From JACTUC01 sp964477685 (lineage in GTDB: Archaea > Thermoproteota > Methanomethylicia > Methanomethylicales > Methanomethylicaceae), in contig CAYZHK010000044.1 of NCBI GenBank assembly GCA_964477685.1, forward strand, positions 1 through 12,687: a stretch of DNA of 12,687 nt, read 5' to 3'. Below the pieces are notes generated by a model. That model had not been told where the DNA came from, made no database searches, and was given only the letters and a program-made list of their open reading frames with translations. A program made the position numbers and the translations under genes. Shown here piece by piece: positions 6,608 to 12,111 of this stretch (positions within the stretch are counted from its first letter, which is position 1; each line of letters begins with the position of its first letter).

Positions 6608-6931
6608 TCAGGCACCACCCATCTTCTCTATGACCACAAAGGAGACAGTCTTGCTGAGCGGCCTGCACTCAGCAATCTTCACGATGGTGCCCTTGGACGC
6701 GCTGAGGCATGGGGGGTTGTGGGCATGGATCTTGGACCTCTTCTTTGCAAACCTCTTGAACTTCTTGAACTGCTGCAGGTAGTCAATCTGGACCACGACG
6801 GTCTTGTGCATCTTGTCGCTGACCACCTTACCCGTGAGGGTGTTGCCCCTCGTGGATAGTGTCCCGTGGAACGGGCAATTCTCGTCGTTGCACGAGCCTG
6901 GCTTTATCTCCTTTTGACTTTGTGCCATCAT
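6608..6931 (-). CDS. rps17: Small-subunit ribosomal protein S17 (uS17)
   Basis: 107 residues, archaeal type. Recognisable blocks are CNDENCPFHGTLSTRG (residues 14-29), GKVVSDKMHKTVVVQ (34-48), the segment RSKIHAHNPPC (65-75) and ECRPLSKTVSFVV (88-100). uS17 binds 16S rRNA early in small-subunit assembly and has an OB fold. Two ATG codons lie in tandem; the first overlaps the Rnp1 stop as ATGA, so the true first residue may be either. The Cys14/Cys19 pair belongs to the archaeal N-terminal extension. Confidence 0.96.
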   Translation of the reverse strand: MMAQSQKEIKPGSCNDENCPFHGTLSTRGNTLTGKVVSDKMHKTVVVQIDYLQQFKKFKRFAKKRSKIHAHNPPCLSASKGTIVKIAECRPLSKTVSFVVIEKMGGA

Positions 6932-7206
6932 TTATTCCTCCGCTGTAGCTTTTTCAACCGGTCTTCCGGACTGAGCGCGATCTCTGAGCCCTTCACCACT
7001 ACCTCCCCGGGGAGGTAGAAGGCGAAGGTGGATATGGCCTTGGGGACCACCCTCCTGCCCAGGGCAGACGAGATGGTGAGAGTGTGAGCGGTCTCGTCGA
7101 CCACGGTCCCCTCCATCCCCACCTGGGTCGGGTCGGTCGAAGAGATGACCTTCGCCCTGCGGCCCACAAGGTTGTGGTAGATTAAGTTTGAGCTGTTGAC
7201 TAGCAC
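6928..7206 (-). CDS. rnp1: Ribonuclease P protein component 1 (Rpp29/Pop4)
   Basis: 92 residues, the usual size. The Sm-like barrel signature is present: NLVGRRAKVISSTDPTQVGMEGTVV at about residues 12-36, with GTVVDETAHTL at 33-43, then a strand with FAFYLPGE and a C-terminal helix rich in Lys and Arg. It is a protein subunit of archaeal RNase P, which removes 5' leaders from tRNA precursors, and is homologous to eukaryotic Pop4/Rpp29. The start is GTG, 12 bases after L29, with GAGGGGG as SD. It lies between L29 and S17, its usual archaeal place; the eIF1 (SUI1) gene that sits in this interval in many archaea is absent. Its stop overlaps the S17 start (ATGA). Confidence 0.93.
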   Translation of the reverse strand: MLVNSSNLIYHNLVGRRAKVISSTDPTQVGMEGTVVDETAHTLTISSALGRRVVPKAISTFAFYLPGEVVVKGSEIALSPEDRLKKLQRRNK

Positions 7207-7218
7207 CCAGAGGCCCCC

Positions 7219-7572
7219 TCACTCATCTTCCTCTTCTTCTTCGGCCTTCGGCTCCTTTGCCTTCCTGGGGGCTTTCTTCGGGGCCTTCTTCTCCTTCTTG
7301 GGCTTCTCCGCCGGAGCCTCGGCTTTCTTCTCCTTGGCCTTGGCCTCCTTCTCGGCGGGCTGCCTCTTTAGTCCCAGCTCCTCTTCCCTGGCGATTGTGT
7401 TGAACCTGGCAATGGCCTTCCGGATCAGGCGTATCCTCGCGGGGTTCTCCAGCGAACCGCCCATGGCCTTCGTTGCCATGAGCCCGGAGAGCTCTGCCTT
7501 CAGCTCCTTCACCTTCTTGCCCCGTTCTTCATTGCCCATCTTTCTGATCTCGTCAACGCGGAGGATGGCCAT
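7219..7572 (-). CDS. rpl29: Large-subunit ribosomal protein L29 (uL29) with charged tail
   Basis: 117 residues, against about 65-75 in most archaea. Residues 1-70 are a normal uL29: VDEIRKMGNEERGKKVKELKAELSGLM, then NPARIRLIRKAIARFNTI, two antiparallel helices that sit beside uL23 at the tunnel exit. Residues 71-117 (bases 7222-7362) are an extension made almost wholly of Lys, Ala, Glu and Pro, basic first (KEKKAPKKAPRKAK) and acidic at the very end (EEEEEDE). It looks disordered. The ATG is preceded by GGAGTGA inside the end of S3. Some lineages carry short uL29 extensions; whether this one is conserved cannot be told from one sequence. Confidence 0.93.
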   Translation of the reverse strand: MAILRVDEIRKMGNEERGKKVKELKAELSGLMATKAMGGSLENPARIRLIRKAIARFNTIAREEELGLKRQPAEKEAKAKEKKAEAPAEKPKKEKKAPKKAPRKAKEPKAEEEEEDE

Positions 7573-7578
7573 GGGCTC

Positions 7579-8190
7579 TCACTCCGCTACCTTGGGTGGC
7601 GATTCCACCACGCTAATGTCGTCAATGGTCTTGACGGGAAGGTATATGTTGACCTTGATGCCAAAGGACCCAGGCTTCATCAGGACATAGGTTACGGCCG
7701 AGTCCACGGCATACTTCCTGGGCTGACCTGCCTTCAGTATGGCCCCTGTCCTGAACTTCTCGCACCTCGAGCGCTCGGTGGAGAGCTTGCCCCTGATGAT
7801 TATCTCTGCCCCCCTGGCCCCAGCCTCGGAAATCTGCCTCAGGGCAATGAACGCGGCTCTCCTGAAGTGGATACCCCTCTCCAGGGCAGATGCGACCCTC
7901 CCGGCCATTATCCTGGCATTCAGCTCTGGGGTCTGGACCGGGATCACCGCTATCTGCGGATTCTCCAGGCTGTACTTGGTCTCCATTATGTGGGCGAGCT
8001 CCCTGATGGTTGTGCCCTGCCTGCCTATGACCAGGCCCGGCCGCTCCGCATAGATGACCACCCGGTTGCCCAAGGGGGTCTTCTGGAACTCAACGCCGGC
8101 GTAACCGGCCCTCTTGAGCTCGTTCCTCAGATAATTGTCAATGATCATGTTCTTCGAAGCCTTGTTTATAAAAAATTTCTGGACGCTCAT
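7579..8190 (-). CDS. rps3: Small-subunit ribosomal protein S3 (uS3)
   Basis: 203 residues, towards the short end for archaeal S3. The N-terminal half is a type II KH domain with the loop GRQG at residues 56-59 (GLVIGRQGTTIRELAHIM). The C-terminal half has RRAAFIALRQISEAGARGAEIIIRGKL and ends with the strand FGIKVNIYLPVKTIDDI. uS3 shapes the mRNA entry channel. The ATG overlaps the L22 stop (ATGA), so translation is probably coupled. L29 follows after 6 bases. The family is certain; there is no sign of truncation of the core. Confidence 0.97.
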   Translation of the reverse strand: MSVQKFFINKASKNMIIDNYLRNELKRAGYAGVEFQKTPLGNRVVIYAERPGLVIGRQGTTIRELAHIMETKYSLENPQIAVIPVQTPELNARIMAGRVASALERGIHFRRAAFIALRQISEAGARGAEIIIRGKLSTERSRCEKFRTGAILKAGQPRKYAVDSAVTYVLMKPGSFGIKVNIYLPVKTIDDISVVESPPKVAE

Positions 8191-8663
8191 GCGCTGATCT
8201 CCTCAAGAATAATCTCAACATGCGTCAGTGGGTGGAAGAAGGGGGTCGACCTGCCGTGGGCTCTCTGGATGTAGTTCTTCATCCTGATGGCAGCCTGGGC
8301 ACAGGCGTGGGTGATACGAAGCCTCTCGGTGTCGAGGCCCTTATTCTCCGCGTTGGACTTTGCGTTCTTCAGGACCTTCAGGATCTCTGTGGAGGCGTTT
8401 ATGGGGTACCTCCCGGACGGGATGCCGAACCTTCCCGAGATCTCTCTGTGGTGCGGCACGTTGGAGTTGAAGCGCCTGTAGGGGACGCCCTCTTTCTTCT
8501 TGATTACGAGCTCCAGGTACTTTATCGCGGCGTCGACCTCCATGCTCCTAATGACGTCGCATATCTCCCTGGCCTCCTTGGGCGAGATCCTGAGATCTCT
8601 GCCGCTCGCCTTAACCATCCGGTCAGGGTCCATCTGTGCCGTCGAATATCCCCACTCAGGCAT
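8187..8663 (-). CDS. rpl22: Large-subunit ribosomal protein L22 (uL22)
   Basis: 158 residues from the ATG at 8661-8663. The family pattern is clear: KASGRDLRISPKEAREICDVIR near the N-terminus, then the KRFNSNVPHHRE-type hairpin region (YRRFNSNVPHHREISG) whose loop lines the exit tunnel, and the C-terminal strands with RAHGRSTPFFHPLTHVEIILEE. I chose the ATG because archaeal L22 proteins begin with a short tail followed by a WGYST-like motif; an in-frame TTG at 8673-8675 would add four residues and has an AAGGA at good spacing, so it stays possible. It is the first gene after the promoter-like gap. Its TGA overlaps the S3 ATG in an ATGA of four bases. Confidence 0.95.
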   Translation of the reverse strand: MPEWGYSTAQMDPDRMVKASGRDLRISPKEAREICDVIRSMEVDAAIKYLELVIKKKEGVPYRRFNSNVPHHREISGRFGIPSGRYPINASTEILKVLKNAKSNAENKGLDTERLRITHACAQAAIRMKNYIQRAHGRSTPFFHPLTHVEIILEEISA

Positions 8664-8700
8664 TGCCAAACACAACCGAGTCCTTCTATGAGCTGAATCG

Positions 8701-8715
8701 CAAGTTTAAAACTTG
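8701..8715. promoter_or_regulatory. Perfect 15-base palindrome, operator candidate
   Basis: CAAGTTTAAAACTTG: two 7-base arms that are exact reverse complements around a single central base. It lies between the TATA candidate at 8723-8731 and the L22 start, about where transcription would begin, the typical position for a repressor site. Its TTTTAAA core could also be a further TATA-like box. In RNA it could only form a weak 6-bp stem with a 3-base loop, so a DNA-binding site is the more likely reading. Confidence 0.5.
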
Positions 8716-8722
8716 GGGGGTC

Positions 8723-8737
8723 TATAAAAATCTTTCC
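8723..8737 (-). promoter_or_regulatory. BRE/TATA promoter candidate for the L22-L30 block
   Basis: The minus strand reads GGAAAGATTTTTATA: a purine-rich, A-rich BRE-like element directly in front of a TATA-like box. This is the best promoter match I found in the window. Transcription would begin about 25 bases downstream, near 8698-8702, which falls at the edge of the palindrome at 8701-8715 and leaves a leader of about 37 bases before the L22 ATG. Confidence 0.6.
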
Positions 8738-8758
8738 AAGATATGAAAAGAAGAGGGG

Positions 8759-8768
8759 TATATAAAAA
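8759..8768 (-). promoter_or_regulatory. Upstream TATA-like box in the S19-L22 gap
   Basis: The minus strand reads TTTTTATATA, close to the archaeal box A consensus TTTATATA. It follows a C-rich tract just past the S19 stop and has no obvious BRE in front of it. A start here would lie near 8737-8740. The same T5 run could instead help end transcripts from the L3-S19 block. Confidence 0.4.
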
Positions 8769-8785
8769 GGGAAATGGGGGAGGGG

Positions 8786-9187
8786 CTACTTCAGCGGTAT
8801 GAACATGGAGCTCCTCGTGGCCTTCAGCCCGGGCGCGCCATGGGTTACCTTCCCGGTGGTTATGGCGAATTCGCCCAGGTACTTGCCGATCATCTCAGGC
8901 TGTATCTCCACTGGAACGAACTCCTTCCCGTTGTGGACCGAGATGGTGAGCCCCACCATCTCCGGAAGGATTATCATGTCCCTGCAATGGGTCCGGATGA
9001 CGAGCTTCTTCCCCTTGGCGGAGGAGGTCTTGGCCTTCCTGATGCGCTCGAAGAGCGACCTCTGCTCGGGGGTGAGGCCCCTCAGGAGGGACCTCCTCTG
9101 CCTGCTGGGCAACAGCCTTATGAACTCATCCATGGGCATGCCCATCAGTTGGTTTATGGTATATCCGCGGTAAGTGAATTCTCTCAT
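8786..9187 (-). CDS. rps19: Small-subunit ribosomal protein S19 (uS19, archaeal S15e-like)
   Basis: 133 residues, as in other archaeal S19. The N-terminal part (FTYRGYTINQLMGMPMDEFIRLLPSRQRRSLLRGL) is the archaeal/eukaryotic extension; the conserved core is RTHCRDMIILPEMVG, the segment VEIQPEMIGKYLGEF, and HGAPGLKATRSSMFIPLK at the end. uS19 binds the head of the small subunit with uS13, near the A-site tRNA. The ATG start is preceded by GAGGAGG inside a 19-base gap after L2. It is the last gene of the upstream block: its TAG is followed by the largest gap in the cluster. Confidence 0.97.
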   Translation of the reverse strand: MREFTYRGYTINQLMGMPMDEFIRLLPSRQRRSLLRGLTPEQRSLFERIRKAKTSSAKGKKLVIRTHCRDMIILPEMVGLTISVHNGKEFVPVEIQPEMIGKYLGEFAITTGKVTHGAPGLKATRSSMFIPLK

Positions 9188-9206
9188 GTCATGGCCTCCT
9201 CACAGA

Positions 9207-9926
9207 TCACTTCTTGATCCGCCCGGTCCTCCTGGACGCTATAATTCCGACCTTCTGCCCCGGGGGCGCATTCCTGCTGACTGGCCTACCGCCGGTCGGG
9301 TGGTTGCCGCCGCCGTGGGGGTGGGCGTAGGGGCTCATTGCCTTTCCGCGCACCCTGGGATACTTGGCCGTCCGGGCCCTGTACTTGTGGTAGTTGTTGC
9401 CCGCCTTGAGGACAGGCTTCTCGGTCATGCCGCCCGACGCAACTATGCCGATTGTTGCCCTGCACCTGCCGTCAAAGGCCCTGACGGTCCCCGATGGGAA
9501 CTGGACCAGCGCGGTCTTTCCGGAGTGCGAGACCAGGGTGGCGTATCCGCCGGCGGACCTCACGAACCTGCCGCCGTCGCCGGGCATGCCCTCGATGTTG
9601 CAGATCATGGTGCCTTCGGGTATCTTCTCCAGCGGAAGGACATTGCCCACATCAATGAAGGCTGACGACCCGAACATGAGCTTCTGGCCCACATAGATGC
9701 CCTCAGGGGCAACCATCAGGGTCGTGGCGCCGTTGTCCTTGACAACGGCCACCGGGGCGCCCCTCCCCTGTTCGTGGATGATATCCTTGACCGTGAACTC
9801 CATGGAGGAGGACCTCTCCTCGGGAAGTGTAACATGGTACCTTACCTTGCCAACCTTATTCCAGGACGGGGCAAGGAAGACTGAGCCTCCCCTCCCCCTC
9901 CTCTGAAGAACCTGTCGCTTTCCCAC
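9207..9926 (-). CDS. rpl2: Large-subunit ribosomal protein L2 (uL2)
   Basis: 239 residues, archaeal length. It has the archaeal N-terminus (GKRQVLQRRGRGGSVF), an OB-like RNA-binding domain and an SH3-like domain, and the C-terminal HPHGGGNH motif beginning at residue 202. uL2 is needed for subunit joining and peptidyl transfer; His202 corresponds to E. coli L2 His229. The residue just before it is Ala201, where bacteria have Asp228 and other lineages often have Asp or Glu, and the local context (KAMSPYAHPHGGG) departs from the usual AMNPVDHP. The start is GTG, 9 bases after the L23 stop, with a TAGGTG SD overlapping that stop codon. The tail GQKVGIIASRRTGRIKK is typical. Confidence 0.97.
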   Translation of the reverse strand: MGKRQVLQRRGRGGSVFLAPSWNKVGKVRYHVTLPEERSSSMEFTVKDIIHEQGRGAPVAVVKDNGATTLMVAPEGIYVGQKLMFGSSAFIDVGNVLPLEKIPEGTMICNIEGMPGDGGRFVRSAGGYATLVSHSGKTALVQFPSGTVRAFDGRCRATIGIVASGGMTEKPVLKAGNNYHKYRARTAKYPRVRGKAMSPYAHPHGGGNHPTGGRPVSRNAPPGQKVGIIASRRTGRIKK

Positions 9927-9935
9927 TTTTCACAC

Positions 9936-10205
9936 CTACAGTAATCCTATCTTCGTCGCCAGCTCCGTGGCGCTGGACTCCTTCTCCAGGGCCACGACTG
10001 CCTTCTTTTCGCCGGTTGTCCCTATGGAGGTGTTGACCGACTTGACCTTGACGCTGTAGAGCTTCTCCACGGCTGTCTTGATGGCAACCTTGTTGGCCTT
10101 CTGGCTGACGATGAACGTGAGCTTGTTCTCCTTTTCAAGCCGCTCCAGGGCCGACTCCGAGGAGACGGGCCTTATGATGATGTCGGTGGATTCTTTTGTG
10201 GACAA
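9936..10205 (-). CDS. rpl23: Large-subunit ribosomal protein L23 (uL23)
   Basis: 89 residues, close to the family norm. DIIIRPVSSESALERLEKENKLTF at the N-terminus and the basic strand KVAIKTAVEKLYSVKVKSVNT are the standard uL23 features. The protein sits at the tunnel exit and forms, with uL29, the docking platform for signal recognition particle and translocon. The start is a TTG (10203-10205); it is supported by an AGGTGAGG SD at 10210-10217 with normal spacing, and no ATG or GTG lies nearby in frame at the expected position. It follows L4 after 13 bases. A rare start codon on a stoichiometric ribosomal protein is a mild oddity. Confidence 0.95.
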   Translation of the reverse strand: MSTKESTDIIIRPVSSESALERLEKENKLTFIVSQKANKVAIKTAVEKLYSVKVKSVNTSIGTTGEKKAVVALEKESSATELATKIGLL

Positions 10206-10218
10206 TTTGCCTCACCTG

Positions 10219-11010
10219 TCATCCATACAGCTCGTCAAGCTTCTTCAGCGCAGACTCTGTCCAGAGGGTGAGCCTGCCACCGTGCCCGCCCGGGGCCAGC
10301 ATCTCAGTGTTCAGCAAATTTACCTCCGCAAAGTCAACGCCCACAAAGTTGCTTGAGGCCAGCCTGAGCGGCGGGTTCAGCTCATCGGTCACCAGGAGCA
10401 GCGACTTGGGCTTCACCCACCTCCTCCCGCGGGTCTTGCCCCTGCCGGACCTCTCCTTGACTCCGTTCTTTGCGCGCTCTGTGTCCTCCCATAGGGAGAG
10501 CTTCTTCAGTAGCTCGCGGAAGTCGGAGGCCTTGGCCAGCGACTTAACCTCGTCGGTGACCACCAGCGGGAGGGCTGTGCCGTCGCCTATCAGGTGGCCG
10601 CGGCCCTTCACCAGGTCCTTCGATGCCGTTGCCGCTATGGCCGACCTCAGGGCAAGGCGCCTCTCCTTGATGTTGATCCTTTCGTGGTAGATCTTCTCCA
10701 ACCTCTCAGGGAAGGCCCTCCTCCCCCCGATGACGTTCGGGACGAAGGCTGCCGGACCGCCCCCCTTTGTGCGGGGCACCCTCGCAAGGTCTAGGCCGAC
10801 GCCGAGGCTCTCGGCGCTCGTCTTCTTGCCTGCCATTGGATCCCTTGTCTTTGGCTGGATCCTTGCGGACTGCATGGACACCACAGCCCGCCTGATGAGG
10901 TCCGGCCTGACCTCGGTGGAGAATACTGCCGGCAGTGGGATCTCGCCCTTCCCCTCCCCCTCCAGGGAGAGGACGGCCACCTGCTTCGCTTCCTTGGCGT
11001 GCCTCGGCAC
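10219..11010 (-). CDS. rpl4: Large-subunit ribosomal protein L4 (uL4, archaeal L4/L1e)
   Basis: 263 residues, typical of archaeal L4. The N-terminus (VAVLSLEGEGKGEIPLPAVF) and the segment PDLIRRAVVSMQSARIQPKT are family hallmarks, followed by the long internal loop (about residues 55-100, rich in Gly, Arg and Lys) that in ribosome structures reaches the wall of the exit tunnel. The C-terminal part (LLVTDELNPPLRLASSNFVGVDF, about 206-228, and the NTEMLAPGGH segment) closes the Rossmann-like core. The start is GTG, only two bases after the L3 TAG; a GGGGGT stretch inside the end of L3 can act as SD, so L3 and L4 are probably translationally coupled. The first few residues are the least certain part. 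Confidence 0.96.
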   Translation of the reverse strand: MPRHAKEAKQVAVLSLEGEGKGEIPLPAVFSTEVRPDLIRRAVVSMQSARIQPKTRDPMAGKKTSAESLGVGLDLARVPRTKGGGPAAFVPNVIGGRRAFPERLEKIYHERINIKERRLALRSAIAATASKDLVKGRGHLIGDGTALPLVVTDEVKSLAKASDFRELLKKLSLWEDTERAKNGVKERSGRGKTRGRRWVKPKSLLLVTDELNPPLRLASSNFVGVDFAEVNLLNTEMLAPGGHGGRLTLWTESALKKLDELYG

Positions 11011-11012
11011 TG

Positions 11013-12023
11013 CTAGACCCCCTGCTTGGATGCCAGGTTGATGGCCACCAGCTTCGGAGCTTCCTTCACGACCTTCTTTGCCCTGACCGGAGCCCTGAGC
11101 CTGATGAGCCTCTTGGTGGGGCCAGGTATGGTCCCCTCGAGGATGAGGTGGTCGCCCTTGACAAGGCCGTAGTGGAGGTACCCGCCGGAGACATTGATCT
11201 CGGCCGGGTTCTCACCCACCTTCAGTATGAGCTTGTTGTATTCGGTCCTCTGGTGGAAGCCCATCTTGCCGGGCCTCGGTACTGTGAACATCATGTGGGG
11301 CTTTGATGGGCTGATGGCCCCGACGACCCTGTGGCCCTTCCTGTGCTTGTGCCAGTTGGGCATCACCTTAACGCCGAACCTCTTGACCGCGCCGGCGAAG
11401 CCTTTGCCCTTGGTGACGGCGGTGACATCAACGACGTTGCCTCCGGCGAATAGGTCCTTTGCCCGGACCTCCTTCCCCAGAAGCGAGCTGGCATACTCTA
11501 TGGCTGCCTTGGGGTCCTCGCCGCCTATGCCGATCTCCAGCACCTCGGGGGCCTTCTTGCCGGTCCCCGTCTTCTGGGGCTGGGTGAGGGCAAGGGCCCT
11601 GATCTCCGAGATGTCGGTCAGCCTCCCCTCCAGCTCCTTCTGGGCCGGGGCGGGGTCGTAGTCCTTCGGCGGGTTAATGGTCCTCTCGGCCTGCTTCGGC
11701 AAGGTCTTCACGTGGACCTCGCCTATGGACTTCAGCCCCTTGGGGGACTTTGCATAGGCCCTGTAGCCGAAGAGGACGAGAGGAGGGGTCTCGACCACAG
11801 TAACTTCCCTCACTACTTCCTTCCCGAAGACCGGACTCTTCTGCCTGTTGTCGACCAGGATGAGATGGGTCGTGCCCACCTTGTAACCAGCAAAGCCCAG
11901 CAGCTTCGGAGCACCAGGAACCTTTGGCCATGTCCTGATCCTCCCGCTGATTCGCCTGGCCCGTACCCTGGGGTAATACATCAGCGAGCCTCGGCGCGGG
12001 GCGCTCTTACTCTTATGTCCCAT
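11013..12023 (-). CDS. rpl3: Large-subunit ribosomal protein L3 (uL3)
   Basis: A protein of 336 residues, normal for archaeal L3. It starts with the archaeal signature MGHKSKSAPRRGSLMYYPR and carries the core motif PNWHKHRKGH (about residues 222-231) and MGFHQRTEYN (about 254-263). uL3 binds 23S rRNA near the peptidyl-transferase centre and acts early in large-subunit assembly; its central extension reaches towards the A-site. The ATG start is fixed by a strong SD just upstream. It is the first gene of the cluster; L4 follows after 2 bases. The loop at about residues 235-246 lacks the tryptophan that forms the W-finger tip in yeast and halophile L3 (Ser at about 240 by my hand alignment). The family assignment is certain. 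Confidence 0.97.
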   Translation of the reverse strand: MGHKSKSAPRRGSLMYYPRVRARRISGRIRTWPKVPGAPKLLGFAGYKVGTTHLILVDNRQKSPVFGKEVVREVTVVETPPLVLFGYRAYAKSPKGLKSIGEVHVKTLPKQAERTINPPKDYDPAPAQKELEGRLTDISEIRALALTQPQKTGTGKKAPEVLEIGIGGEDPKAAIEYASSLLGKEVRAKDLFAGGNVVDVTAVTKGKGFAGAVKRFGVKVMPNWHKHRKGHRVVGAISPSKPHMMFTVPRPGKMGFHQRTEYNKLILKVGENPAEINVSGGYLHYGLVKGDHLILEGTIPGPTKRLIRLRAPVRAKKVVKEAPKLVAINLASKQGV

Positions 12024-12028
12024 CGGTG

Positions 12029-12035
12029 AACCTCC
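12029..12035 (-). promoter_or_regulatory. Strong Shine-Dalgarno site of L3
   Basis: The minus strand reads GGAGGTT, followed by CACCG and the L3 ATG. This is complementary to the conserved anti-SD at the 3' end of archaeal 16S rRNA and fixes the L3 start at 12023. Confidence 0.8.
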
Positions 12036-12069
12036 ATTCTAGAGTGGCTTGTGATTAGCCGTATTTCCT

Positions 12070-12079
12070 CAATATATTT
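12070..12079 (-). promoter_or_regulatory. Possible TATA box for the L3 operon
   Basis: On the minus strand this reads AAATATATTG, an AT-rich box inside an otherwise G+C-rich region and about 50 bases before the L3 start. A start about 25 bases downstream would fall near 12045-12050, leaving a leader of roughly 25 bases that contains the L3 ribosome binding site. A second A/T-rich box (CTTAAAAAA, near 12103-12111) sits just after the methyltransferase stop and is an alternative. There is no convincing BRE, so the call is tentative. Confidence 0.45.
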
Positions 12080-12111
12080 CTATCCCTTCAAGCCGGGTTT
12101 CATTTTTTAAG

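Noticed and set aside
8745..8770. Plus-strand TATATAAAAA as an antisense promoter into S19
   Set aside because: No gene lies downstream on the plus strand and the flanks lack a BRE; the same bases read better as a box on the minus strand.
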